This document shows, in pieces, positions 1 to 7,217 of a DNA stretch of 14,489 nucleotides (position 1 is the stretch's first letter; each line of letters begins with the position of its first letter). The notes below the pieces were generated by a model. The model saw only the letters and a program-made list of their open reading frames with translations, had not been told where the DNA came from and searched no databases. The translations under genes and the position numbers were made by a program. The stretch is from Alphaproteobacteria bacterium (lineage in GTDB: Bacteria; Pseudomonadota; Alphaproteobacteria; UBA828), in the NCBI GenBank assembly GCA_022826345.1, contig JAJDVB010000056.1, positions 1-14,489 of the forward strand, in the 5' to 3' direction.

Positions 1-958
1 ACCATCGCCCGGCGGCAACGGCGCGACACCGCCTGCGCCCGCCCGCGAGCCCGGCGCACGCATCTTCGCGAGCCCGCTGGCGCGGCGCATGGCGAAGCAG
101 GCCGGCCTTGCGCTGGAGGCCATCGCCGGCACCGGCCCCAACGGGCGCATCGTCAAGGCTGATGTCGAGGCGGCGATCGCAGCCGCAGCGGCCGCGCCTG
201 CGGTCGCCGCGCCTGCTCCCGCGGCAGTGGCACCTGTCGCAGCGCCGGCAGCGGTGCCTGCTGCGCCTGCCGCCTACCAGGACGCACCGGCCAGCACCAT
301 GCGCAAGGTCATCGCGCAGCGGCTGCAAGAGGCGAAGCGCGAGGTCCCGCACTTCTATCTGACCGTCGACTGCGAGGTCGACTCACTGCTGGAGACTCGC
401 ACCCAACTCAACGAGCGCTCGGACGCCTACACCCTCTCGGTCAACGACTTCGTCATCCGCGCCGCGGCGCTCGCGCTGCGCAAGGTGCCGGCTGCCAACG
501 CGTCGTGGGTGGACGGCGCGCTCCGCCAATACGCGAGCGCGGATGTCTCGGTGGCCGTCGCCATCGAGGACGGGCTGGTGACACCCATCGTGCGCAATGC
601 CGACGGCAAGGGGCTGGCCGAGATCTCGGCCGAGGTTAAGGAGCTCGCCGGGCGCGCCCGCGCCAAGCCCATGGGCCTCGCGCCGGAGGAGTACCAGGGC
701 GGCACCTTCAGCGTCTCCAACCTCGGCATGTACGGCATCAAGGAGTTCTCGGCGATCATCAACCCGCCGCAGTCGATGATCCTCGCCGTCGGCACCGCCG
801 AGCAGCGGCCCGTGGTCAAGGACGGCGCGCTCGCCGTCGCCACCATGATGTCGTGCACGCTCTCGGTCGATCACCGCGTGGTCGACGGCGCGCTCGGCGC
901 CCGGTTCCTGCAGGCGCTCAAGGGCCTGATCGAAGACCCGCTCACCATGCTTCTCTAG
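1..958 (+). CDS. pdhC: Pyruvate dehydrogenase E2, dihydrolipoamide acetyltransferase (5' end outside window)
   Basis: This is the C-terminal part of the E2 core of the cytoplasmic pyruvate dehydrogenase complex, which transfers acetyl groups from lipoamide to CoA. The frame is open from base 2, so the lipoyl domain and true start lie upstream; the ATG at 89 is internal. First comes the peripheral E3/E1-binding domain, including FASPLARRMAKQAG and GTGPNGRIVKADVE (about bases 62-180). A flexible Ala/Pro linker follows (about 180-275), then the catalytic acyltransferase domain. That domain ends with the active-site motif SVDHRVVDGALG (H, D and G in HxxxDG, about 862-897). The stop TAG is at 956-958. 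lpd and lipA follow on the same strand, as in alphaproteobacterial pdh operons. Pyruvate is favoured over 2-oxoglutarate as substrate because of the lipA/lpd context and the linker and catalytic sequence. Family identity is certain; substrate is very likely. Confidence 0.95.
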   Translation, partial: PSPGGNGATPPAPAREPGARIFASPLARRMAKQAGLALEAIAGTGPNGRIVKADVEAAIAAAAAAPAVAAPAPAAVAPVAAPAAVPAAPAAYQDAPASTMRKVIAQRLQEAKREVPHFYLTVDCEVDSLLETRTQLNERSDAYTLSVNDFVIRAAALALRKVPAANASWVDGALRQYASADVSVAVAIEDGLVTPIVRNADGKGLAEISAEVKELAGRARAKPMGLAPEEYQGGTFSVSNLGMYGIKEFSAIINPPQSMILAVGTAEQRPVVKDGALAVATMMSCTLSVDHRVVDGALGARFLQALKGLIEDPLTMLL

Positions 959-960
959 CC

Positions 961-981
961 GGGGCCGGTCGCACCGGCCCC
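961..981. other. Perfect GC hairpin between pdhC and lpd
   Basis: A 9-bp perfect inverted repeat, GGGGCCGGT (961-969) and ACCGGCCCC (973-981), encloses a 3-nt loop, two bases after the pdhC stop. No T-run follows, so it is not a standard intrinsic terminator. It could stabilise or separate the pdhC and lpd parts of an operon mRNA, or partly attenuate read-through. The role is inferred. Confidence 0.6.
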
Positions 982-1007
982 TCACGCTTACCAGACCGGA
1001 GGACATC

Positions 1008-2411
1008 ATGGCCGATCCGTCCTTTGACGTGGTCATCGTCGGCACCGGACCCGGCGGCTACGTCGCGGCGATCCGCGCGAGCCAGCTCGGCCTGAAGACC
1101 GCCGTGGTCGAGCGCGAGCGCCTCGGCGGAATCTGCCTCAACTGGGGCTGCATCCCGACCAAGGCGCTGCTCCGGGTCTCGGAGCTGCGCCACACCCTCG
1201 GCCGGCTCGGCGACTTCGGCATTAGCGTCGGCGACGTGAGCGTGGATATCGAAAAGGTCGTCGCCTATTCGCGCAAGGTCGCGGACCAGCTTTCCCGCGG
1301 CGTCGCCTACCTGATGAAGAAGAACGGGATCACGGTGATCGAAGGCCACGCCCGGCTCGCGGGCGCCGGCGCCCTTGAGGTCATCAAAGAGGACGGAGCG
1401 GCCGAGACGATCCGTGCCGCCCACATCATCCTCGCCACCGGCGCGCGCGCACGGGTGCTGCCGGGGCTGGAGCCCGACGGCGAGATGATCTGGACCTACA
1501 AGGAGGCGATGGTGCCGCGCGCACACCCGGCCTCGCTGCTGGTGATCGGCGCCGGCGCCATCGGCATGGAGTTCGCGAGCTTCTACGCCGACCTCGGCAG
1601 CGCCGTCACCGTGGTCGAGATCCTGCCGCGCGTGCTGCCCGTGGAGGACGAGGAAATCTCGGCTGCCGCCCTCAAGGCCTTTGAAACGCAAGGCATGACC
1701 ATCCATACCGGCGCGCGCGTGACCAGCCTCGCGGCGAGCGGCGGCGCGGTGCAGGCCGCCATCGAGACCGCGGACGGCAAGGCGCAGGACGCCACCTTCG
1801 ACCGCGCGATCCTCGCCGCCGGCATCGTCGGCAACGTCGAGGACATCGGGCTGGAGGGCACCGGCGTGGTGGTCGAGAAGGGCCACATTCAGACCGACCC
1901 CTGGATGGCGACCGGCGAGCCCGGCGTCTACGCCATCGGCGATGTCACAGGGCCGCCCTGGCTCGCCCACAAGGCCAGCCACGAGGGCGTGCTCTGCGTG
2001 GAGAAGATCGCGGGCGTGGAGGGGGTTCACCCGCTGGACACCAGCCGCGTGCCGGCCTGCACCTATTGCCGGCCCCAGGTCGCCTCGGTCGGTCTCACCG
2101 AGGCCGCCGCGAAGGAGGCGGGTCACACGGTCAGGGTCGGGCGCTTCCCCTTCATCGGCAACGGCAAGGCCATCGCGCTCGGCGAGCCCGAGGGCATGGT
2201 CAAGACGGTGTTCGACGAGGCGACCGGCGAGCTGCTCGGCGCCCACATGATCGGCACCGAGGTGACCGAGCTGATCCAGGGCTACACGGTCGCCCGCTCG
2301 CTGGAGTGCACCGAGGCCGACCTCGTCGAGACCATCTTCCCGCACCCCACATTATCCGAGGCGATGCACGAATCGGTGCTTGACGCATATGGGCGCGTCA
2401 TCCACATCTAG
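1008..2411 (+). CDS. lpd: Dihydrolipoyl dehydrogenase (E3)
   Basis: This FAD flavoenzyme of 467 residues re-oxidises dihydrolipoamide on E2 and passes electrons to NAD+. The N-terminal FAD-binding loop is [10 protein letters not shown] (about residues 12-21). The redox-active disulfide is in [15 protein letters not shown], with C43 and C48. Many family members have V where this protein has W between the cysteines. The NAD-binding Rossmann motif is [17 protein letters not shown]. The C-terminal active-site base is in [10 protein letters not shown], with H446 and E451. Length matches the family. The ATG is preceded by GGAGGA (998-1003). The gene lies 49 bp after pdhC and 22 bp before lipA, so it probably serves the pyruvate dehydrogenase complex specifically. 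Other lpd copies may serve 2-oxoglutarate dehydrogenase or glycine cleavage elsewhere in the genome. Confidence 0.96.
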   Translation: MADPSFDVVIVGTGPGGYVAAIRASQLGLKTAVVERERLGGICLNWGCIPTKALLRVSELRHTLGRLGDFGISVGDVSVDIEKVVAYSRKVADQLSRGVAYLMKKNGITVIEGHARLAGAGALEVIKEDGAAETIRAAHIILATGARARVLPGLEPDGEMIWTYKEAMVPRAHPASLLVIGAGAIGMEFASFYADLGSAVTVVEILPRVLPVEDEEISAAALKAFETQGMTIHTGARVTSLAASGGAVQAAIETADGKAQDATFDRAILAAGIVGNVEDIGLEGTGVVVEKGHIQTDPWMATGEPGVYAIGDVTGPPWLAHKASHEGVLCVEKIAGVEGVHPLDTSRVPACTYCRPQVASVGLTEAAAKEAGHTVRVGRFPFIGNGKAIALGEPEGMVKTVFDEATGELLGAHMIGTEVTELIQGYTVARSLECTEADLVETIFPHPTLSEAMHESVLDAYGRVIHI

Positions 2412-2433
2412 GCGGGAAGCCGAGGAGCCGTCG

Positions 2434-3384
2434 ATGGCTGAGTCGCAGGTCACACCGCTGACGTCGCGTAGCGACCGCGAGCCCAAACCGCGCTGGCTCC
2501 GGGTCAAGGCGCCGACCTCGCCCGAGTACAATGCGACGCGGAAGCTGATGCGCACGCACCGGCTCAACACCGTGTGCGAGGAGGCGGCCTGCCCCAATAT
2601 CGGCGAGTGCTGGGCCAAGGGCCATGCGACGGTGATGATCCTGGGCTCGGTCTGCACCAGGGCGTGCGCCTTCTGCAACATCGCGACCGGCCGGCCCGAC
2701 CAGCTCGACCCGCACGAGCCGGACGAGTTGGCACTGGCGGTGGGTGCGCTCGACCTCGACCACGTGGTCATCACCTCGGTCGACCGGGACGACCTCGACG
2801 ACGGCGGAGCCTTCCAGTTTGTGCGCTGCATCGAGCGGCTGCGCGGGACCGCGCCCGAGACCACCATCGAGGTGCTGACGCCCGACTTCCGCAACAAGCC
2901 GGGCGCCATCGAGGCGGTGACCGACGCGAAGCCCGACGTCTACAACCACAATCTGGAGACGGTGCCGCGCCTCTATACCGAGGTGCGCCCCGGCGCGCGC
3001 TACTACCACTCGCTCCGCCTGCTCGACACCGTTAAGCGCCGCGATCCTTCGATCTTCACCAAGTCGGGCGTTATGGTGGGCCTCGGCGAGGAGCGCCGCG
3101 AGATCCTCCAGGTGATGGACGATCTGCGCTCGGCCGACGTGGACTTTCTCACCATCGGCCAGTACCTGCGCCCGACCGAGCGCCACCACGAGGTGATGCG
3201 CTACGTCACGCCGGACGAGTTCGGCGAGTACGAGCGGCTGGCCTACGCTAAGGGCTTCCTGATGGTCTCGTCCTCGCCGCTCACGCGCTCCTCCTACCAT
3301 GCCGGCGACGATTTCCAGACCCTGCGGGCCAACCGCGAGGCCAAGCTCGCCGCCGATCCGGCCGCTGCCCCCGCCGACGCCTGA
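2434..3384 (+). CDS. lipA: Lipoyl synthase (radical SAM)
   Basis: LipA inserts two sulfurs into octanoyl groups attached to E2 and similar proteins, making the lipoyl cofactor. It uses two iron-sulfur clusters and S-adenosylmethionine. The auxiliary cluster motif [12 protein letters not shown] gives C48, C53 and C59. The radical-SAM motif CTRACAFC gives C74, C78 and C81. Near the C-terminus RSSYHAG carries the conserved RSS serine (about S286) that ligates the auxiliary cluster. I chose the ATG at 2434 because GAGGAG (2422-2427) sits 6 nt upstream. An in-frame ATG at 2380 would overlap lpd and add an 18-residue tail that looks like lpd shadow. With this start the protein has 316 residues, normal for LipA. 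Its place behind pdhC-lpd puts cofactor synthesis next to its target complex. Confidence 0.96.
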   Translation: MAESQVTPLTSRSDREPKPRWLRVKAPTSPEYNATRKLMRTHRLNTVCEEAACPNIGECWAKGHATVMILGSVCTRACAFCNIATGRPDQLDPHEPDELALAVGALDLDHVVITSVDRDDLDDGGAFQFVRCIERLRGTAPETTIEVLTPDFRNKPGAIEAVTDAKPDVYNHNLETVPRLYTEVRPGARYYHSLRLLDTVKRRDPSIFTKSGVMVGLGEERREILQVMDDLRSADVDFLTIGQYLRPTERHHEVMRYVTPDEFGEYERLAYAKGFLMVSSSPLTRSSYHAGDDFQTLRANREAKLAADPAAAPADA

Positions 3385-3394
3385 AGGCGCGCCC

Positions 3395-3859
3395 ATGCCG
3401 CAGCACGCCGAGCGTCGCTTCCTGCCCTACAGCTCGGCCCAGATGTTCGATCTGGTGGCCGAGGTCGAGCGCTACCCCGAGTTCCTGCCCTGGTGCCTGG
3501 GCACCCGCGTGACCCGGCGCGAGCCCGGCGAGCCCGGCATCGTGGAGGCCGACATGCTGATCGGCTTCATGATGCTCCGCGAGCGCTTCGGCTCACGGAT
3601 GCAGCTTCACCGCGACGAGCACCGGATCGAGGTGAACCACACCCACGGGCCGTTCCACTACATGGTCAACCGCTGGCGCTTCAGGGAGCGCACGGACGGC
3701 TGCGAGGTCGATTTCTTCGTCGATTTCGAGTTCCGCTCCAGGCTGCTCAAGCGCGTCATGAGCGCGCTCTTCGCCGAGGCCGTGGACCGCATGGTGCGCG
3801 CCTTCGAGGTCCGCGCCCGGCAGCTCTACGGCACGCCGGCGGTGGAAGCCACGGCCTAG
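3395..3859 (+). CDS. RatA/COQ10-like START-domain protein (ubiquinone-binding family)
   Basis: A small 154-residue protein of the SRPBCC/polyketide-cyclase fold. The N-terminal part, with RFLPYSSAQMFDLVAEVERYPEFLPWC, is the hallmark of the COQ10/RatA group. The C-terminal helix, including LFAEAVDRMVRAFEVRA, is also typical. Eukaryotic COQ10 binds ubiquinone and supports respiration; E. coli RatA is described as affecting ribosome subunit association and is often mislabelled a toxin. A quinone or lipid-binding role is more likely here, but that is inference. The ATG at 3395 follows the lipA stop by 10 bp, with GAAGG (3383-3387) as the ribosome site. An upstream in-frame ATG at 3299 lies inside lipA and is rejected. 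The lipA-COQ10 neighbourhood is common in alphaproteobacteria. Confidence 0.9.
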   Translation: MPQHAERRFLPYSSAQMFDLVAEVERYPEFLPWCLGTRVTRREPGEPGIVEADMLIGFMMLRERFGSRMQLHRDEHRIEVNHTHGPFHYMVNRWRFRERTDGCEVDFFVDFEFRSRLLKRVMSALFAEAVDRMVRAFEVRARQLYGTPAVEATA

Positions 3860-3879
3860 GGCGGAGGCCGGCCGCGGTG

Positions 3880-3945
3880 AAGAACTCAAAATTACAAAAC
3901 GAACCCAATTTCTCATAACCAGCTTATTTGATTGAATAATTGACG
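3880..3945. repeat. AT-rich insert resembling a dispersed intergenic repeat
   Basis: A sharply AT-rich patch sits between two very GC-rich genes. Read forward it can be translated as NSKLQNEPNFS. LQNEPNF-like peptides recur, as I recall, at the ends of spurious ORFs in several bacterial phyla, where they come from a dispersed intergenic repeat. The AT richness is seen directly; assignment to a repeat family is from memory and not verified. Confidence 0.35.
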
Positions 3946-3986
3946 CCGAAGCCGACTCTTGATCGGGCGGCGAGGGGAGGGCAGCG

Positions 3987-5507
3987 ATGGCGATCAAGGC
4001 ACCCACCACCGACCAGATCGTCGAGGTCGGCACGCAGCTCGGCATGAGCCTCTCGGAGGATGAGGCCGCCCAATATCTCGCGGCGATGCAGCCCATGCTC
4101 GCGGGTTATGGCGTCGTGGATTCAATGGCGGACGAGCTGCCCGAGGTCAGATACCCGCGCGTCCCCGGCCACCGGCCCACGGGCGAGGAGAATCCGCACA
4201 ACGGTTGGTACTGGAAGACCGCGATCAAGGGTGCGGCAGGCGGCAAGCTCGCCGGCAAGCGGGTCGCGATCAAGGACAACGTCTGCGTCGCCGGCGTGCC
4301 GATGATGAACGGCGCCTCGGTCCTCGAAGGCTACGTGCCGGAGGTGGATGCCACCGTCGTGAGCCGCATCCTGGACGCGGGCGGCGAGATCGCGGGCAAG
4401 ACCGCGTGCGAGTACCTCTGCTTCTCCGGCGCGAGCCACACCAACGCCACCGGCAACCCAGTCCACAACCCCTGGAAGCACGGCTACACCTCAGGCGGCT
4501 CCTCGTCGGGCTCCGGCGCGGTGGTCGCGGCCGGCGACGTGGAGATGGCGATCGGCGGCGACCAGGGCGGCTCGATTCGCATCCCCGCATCGATGTGCGG
4601 CATCGTCGGGCTCAAGCCCACCCATGGCCTCGTGCCCTACACGGGCGTCATGCCAATCGAGCTCACCATCGACCACGTCGGGCCGATGACCGACACCGTC
4701 GCCAACAACGCGCTTCTGCTTGAGGCGATCGCAGGCGTGGACGGGCTCGACCCGCGCCAGATCGGCGTGCCGGAGGTCCCGTCCTACACGGCCGCGCTCG
4801 GACAGGGCGCGGCGGGGATGACCGTCGGCGTGGTGACGGAAGGCTTCGGCCACCCCAACTCGGATCCCGCCGTGGACGAGACGGTCCGCGCCGCCATCGC
4901 CCAGTACGAGGCCATCGGCGCCACCGTCCGCGAGATCAATATCCCCGAGCACCTGGTCAGCGGCGCCGTCTGGACCCCGATCGGGCTCGAGGGCACGGTC
5001 GATTTCATGATCAACGGCAACGGCTTCGGCACCAACTGGAAGGGGCTATTCGTCACCAGCCTGATCGACCGCTACGCCCGCTGGCGCGAGCGCGCGGACG
5101 AGTTCCCGCACACGCTCAAGTACGCGATCCTGCTCGGCCAGTACATGCTGAACCAGTACGGCGGGCGCTACTACGGCAAGGCGCAGAACATCGCGCGGCG
5201 CATTCGTGCGGCCTACGACCGGGCGCTCGGCGAATGCGACGTGCTGGTCATGCCGACGCTGCCCATCGTGGCGACGCCCCTTGCGCCGGCAGATGCGCCG
5301 ATCGACCTCTACATCCAGCGCGCCCACGAGATGCTGACCAACACCGCCTGCCACAACATCACCGGCCACCCAGCGCTCACCATTCCGTGCGGGCTGAACG
5401 ACGGCCTGCCCGTCGGCCTCATGCTGATCGGCAGGCACTTCGACGAAGCGACGATCTACCGCGCCGCACACGCCTACGAGCAGTCGGTCGACTGGAAGAC
5501 GCTCTGA
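3987..5507 (+). CDS. Amidase signature family amidase (nitrile-amidase type)
   Basis: A 506-residue serine amidohydrolase that converts an amide to a carboxylic acid and ammonia. The Ser-cisSer-Lys triad is readable: K96 in VAIKDNV, S172 in GGSSSGSGA, and nucleophile S196 in GGDQGGSIRIPA. The 24-residue spacing between the two serines matches the family. NPHNGWYWKT near residues 69-78, CGIVGLKPTHGLVPYTG and the C-terminal GLPVGLMLIGRHFDEATI closely recall the Rhodococcus enantioselective amidases found beside nitrile hydratases. The distinctive N-terminal helical extension (about 1-70) is also present. No nitrile hydratase is visible here, so the substrate is unknown. This is not GatA: no gatB or gatC is near, and GGDQGGSIRIPA fits the amidase branch. 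A strong ribosome site GAGGGGAGG (3972-3980) precedes the ATG. A GST gene follows after 31 bp, probably cotranscribed. Confidence 0.92.
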   Translation: MAIKAPTTDQIVEVGTQLGMSLSEDEAAQYLAAMQPMLAGYGVVDSMADELPEVRYPRVPGHRPTGEENPHNGWYWKTAIKGAAGGKLAGKRVAIKDNVCVAGVPMMNGASVLEGYVPEVDATVVSRILDAGGEIAGKTACEYLCFSGASHTNATGNPVHNPWKHGYTSGGSSSGSGAVVAAGDVEMAIGGDQGGSIRIPASMCGIVGLKPTHGLVPYTGVMPIELTIDHVGPMTDTVANNALLLEAIAGVDGLDPRQIGVPEVPSYTAALGQGAAGMTVGVVTEGFGHPNSDPAVDETVRAAIAQYEAIGATVREINIPEHLVSGAVWTPIGLEGTVDFMINGNGFGTNWKGLFVTSLIDRYARWRERADEFPHTLKYAILLGQYMLNQYGGRYYGKAQNIARRIRAAYDRALGECDVLVMPTLPIVATPLAPADAPIDLYIQRAHEMLTNTACHNITGHPALTIPCGLNDGLPVGLMLIGRHFDEATIYRAAHAYEQSVDWKTL

Positions 5508-5538
5508 GCAGCGGCGGCAAACCAGGGAGAACCACTAG

Positions 5539-6171
5539 ATGAAGCTCTACGAGTTTTCGCTCGCGCCCGGCCCGCGCCGGGTGCGCATGTTCATCGCCGA
5601 GAAGGGGATCGAGATCCCCTCCGTCCAGATCAACACCCGCGAGCGGCAGCAGTTCACCGACGAGTACCGCGCCGTGAACCCCAACTGCGTGGTGCCGACG
5701 CTGGTGCTCGACGACGGCACCAGCCTCGGCGAGTCGGTGGCGATCTGCCGCTACCTGGAGGAGACCCATCCCGAGCCCAACCTGATGGGCCGCGACGCCA
5801 AGGAGAAGGCGGTCATCGAGATGTGGAACCGGCGGGCGGAGCTCGAGGGCTATCTCGCGGCCGTCGACGCGCTGCGCAACAGTGCGCCCATGTTCGAGGA
5901 CCGCGGGGTGGCCGGCGTGACGGGCGGTGTGCCCCAGATTCCGGCGCTGGCCGAGCGCGGAAGGCAGTTGATGGGTCGTTTCTTCGCCAAGCTCGACGGC
6001 CGGCTGGCGGAGAGCAGCCATCTCGCCGGCGATAGGTTCTCGATTGCCGACATCACGGCGTTCATCACGATCGATTTCTCCAAGCGCGCCGAGATCGAGA
6101 TTCCGGAGGACTGCGCCAACGTCGCCCGCTGGTTCGCCGAGGTCGGCGCGCGTCCCAGCGCTTCGGCATAG
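5539..6171 (+). CDS. Glutathione S-transferase family protein
   Basis: A cytosolic GST of 210 residues. The N-terminal thioredoxin-like domain has the cis-proline of NCVVPTL (P53) and the glutathione-contacting pair E65-S66 in LGESVAICRYLEETHPEPNLMG. The C-terminal all-helical domain carries the N-capping region GDRFSIADITAFI (about 168-180). The start of the protein, KLYEFSLAPGPRRVRMFI, is where a catalytic Ser, Cys or Tyr would sit; S7 and P10 are in place. The natural substrate cannot be told. The gene starts at the ATG at 5539 behind AGGGAG (5524-5529), just after the amidase gene. The complex I accessory gene follows after 39 bp. A role in detoxification or cleavage linked to the amidase substrate is only suggested by position. 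Confidence 0.92.
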   Translation: MKLYEFSLAPGPRRVRMFIAEKGIEIPSVQINTRERQQFTDEYRAVNPNCVVPTLVLDDGTSLGESVAICRYLEETHPEPNLMGRDAKEKAVIEMWNRRAELEGYLAAVDALRNSAPMFEDRGVAGVTGGVPQIPALAERGRQLMGRFFAKLDGRLAESSHLAGDRFSIADITAFITIDFSKRAEIEIPEDCANVARWFAEVGARPSASA

Positions 6172-6210
6172 GCTTGCCGCCATCGCCCCACCGCGCTATG
6201 AGGCCGGGCG

Positions 6211-6498
6211 ATGGAGGTGCGTATCTACAGGCCGGCGAAGACGGCGACTCAGTCGGGCCGGGCGAAGACCAGCCGCTGGGTGCTTGAGCACGCGCCGCGC
6301 GGGCAGCGCGCGGTGGACAGCCTCATGGGCTGGACGGGCTCGGACGACACCACCCAGCAGATCGCGCTGAGCTTCGCGACCAAGCAGCAGGCGATCGCCT
6401 ACGCCAAGCGCAAGGGCCTCGCCTACGTGGTGGACGAGCCGCAGTCGCGCCCCATCCGGCCCAAGTCCTACGCCGACAATTTTATTCGCAAGACTTGA
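6211..6498 (+). CDS. NDUFS4-like respiratory complex I accessory subunit
   Basis: A 95-residue protein of the ETC complex I subunit conserved region (mitochondrial NDUFS4, 18 kDa type). Readable family blocks are RIYRPAKTATQSGRAKTSRW at the N-terminus, the central LMGWTGSDDTTQQIALSF, then ATKQQAIAYAKRKGLAY, and the C-terminal PKSYADNFIRKT. The alphaproteobacterial versions are about this length and lack the mitochondrial targeting extension. NDUFS4 stabilises the NADH-oxidising arm of complex I, so a role at the inner-membrane NADH dehydrogenase is expected. The other nuo genes are not nearby; this gene is usually scattered. A ribosome site is weak (GAGG, 6200-6203). It ends 40 bp from the convergent mazF, marking the right edge of the housekeeping region. 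Confidence 0.92.
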   Translation: MEVRIYRPAKTATQSGRAKTSRWVLEHAPRGQRAVDSLMGWTGSDDTTQQIALSFATKQQAIAYAKRKGLAYVVDEPQSRPIRPKSYADNFIRKT

Positions 6499-6538
6499 AC
6501 CCGGCGCCGCTCACCCGGCGAAGTGCATTCCGACCCTT

Positions 6539-6880
6539 CTAACCCAAGAGCACGGACAGCTTCTCCCGCACGTCGCTGACCACTTCCGGCGGCGCATCGG
6601 TCGCGAAACGGGCGTGACGGGCCCGCCAGTCCAGGCTCCTGATCTGGTCGGAAAGGACGACGCCAGTCACTCGACCGGCGGCGGGAAGTGCGACTTCGAA
6701 GGGATATCCCTTCACCCTGGAGGTGATGGGGCAGAACAGTCCCATCCCGGTCTTTCCGTTGTAGCTCTGCGGGCTCAGCACGAGGGCGGGGCGGTGCCCA
6801 GCCTGTTCATGTCCGGCTTGGGGCGAGAACGCGAGCCATACGATATGCCCCGTGTCCGGGACATACCCTGTGTCTACCAT
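6539..6880 (-). CDS. mazF: MazF-type mRNA interferase toxin
   Basis: A 113-residue PemK/MazF-fold toxin, a ribosome-independent endoribonuclease that cuts single-stranded RNA at short motifs. Family blocks are GHIVWLAFSPQAGHEQAGHR (residues 11-30), PALVLSPQSYN, CPITSRVKGYPFEV and GVVLSDQIRSLDWRAR. R30 and T53 align with the catalytic Arg and Thr known from MazF proteins. Cut specificity cannot be predicted. The ATG at 6880 overlaps the end of the antitoxin gene by 7 nt (ATGGTAG shared, 6874-6880), which indicates translational coupling and normal antitoxin-first order. It closes a two-gene operon that converges on the complex I accessory gene. Confidence 0.93.
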   Translation of the reverse strand: MVDTGYVPDTGHIVWLAFSPQAGHEQAGHRPALVLSPQSYNGKTGMGLFCPITSRVKGYPFEVALPAAGRVTGVVLSDQIRSLDWRARHARFATDAPPEVVSDVREKLSVLLG

Positions 6881-7113
6881 TGCTCATTGCCCTGTGGCTC
6901 GCCTGTGTCTTGCTCGGGATGCAAGTTGTCGTCGGTAATGCGGCTCAATAAGTCGGCGAGATCGTAGGGTCTCTTTCGCAGCACAACGCGGTCGCCCTGC
7001 GAAGCCATTTCTATGGCAGAGCCCTCAGAGACTCCCCACTGCTCGGCGATGGCCTTGGGGATGCGCACGGCTAGGCTGCTCCCCCACTTCCGAACATGCA
7101 GATGCGCGCCCAT
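6874..7113 (-). CDS. mazE: MazE-type antitoxin (AbrB-fold)
   Basis: A 79-residue antitoxin. The N-terminal swapped-hairpin DNA-binding domain reads HVRKWGSSLAVRIPKAIAEQ (about residues 6-25), characteristic of MazE/AbrB proteins. It continues with LREGSxI-like SEGSAIEM and DRVVLRKRPYDLADLL. The acidic, probably disordered tail (TDDNLHPEQDTGEPQGNEQW region) should wrap the toxin. The start at 7113 has a very good ribosome site, AAGGAGG (7121-7127 on the minus strand), 7 nt away. The palindrome just upstream is the likely autoregulatory operator. The strong antitoxin ribosome site, with the toxin only coupled to it, fits the usual excess of antitoxin. Confidence 0.93.
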   Translation of the reverse strand: MGAHLHVRKWGSSLAVRIPKAIAEQWGVSEGSAIEMASQGDRVVLRKRPYDLADLLSRITDDNLHPEQDTGEPQGNEQW

Positions 7114-7129
7114 GAACGATCCTCCTTGA

Positions 7130-7166
7130 GTATCTATATTATAGATACAATGGGTCGTGATTACAA
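7130..7166 (-). promoter_or_regulatory. mazEF promoter with palindromic operator
   Basis: On the minus strand a -10 box TATAAT (7138-7143) lies 17 bp after a -35-like TTGTAA (7161-7166). The -10 sits inside a perfect inverted repeat, GTATCTATA-T-TATAGATAC (7130-7148, 9+1+9). Binding of MazE or the MazEF complex there would block RNA polymerase. The predicted transcript starts about 7131 and gives a leader of under 20 nt containing the AAGGAGG ribosome site. The motifs are seen; the regulatory role is inferred from other mazEF operons. Confidence 0.75.
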
Positions 7167-7217
7167 TCGGCAGTGCCGGCGTTGGCGCGCAATAGCGCCC
7201 GATAATTCAGGCGCCGC

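Noticed and set aside
942..2345. Long minus-strand open frame opposite lpd
   Set aside because: It is an antisense shadow of a clear, full-length lpd in high-GC DNA. Its product is rich in Asp, His, Gly and Arg and has no recognisable domain.
2398..3396. Minus-strand open frame opposite lipA
   Set aside because: Shadow of lipA, whose cysteine motifs and length are fully intact.
7184..7199. GGCGC-6 nt-GCGCC as a terminator between the SMP-30 and mazE genes
   Set aside because: The stem is only 5 bp and no T-run follows on either strand; not enough to call a terminator.
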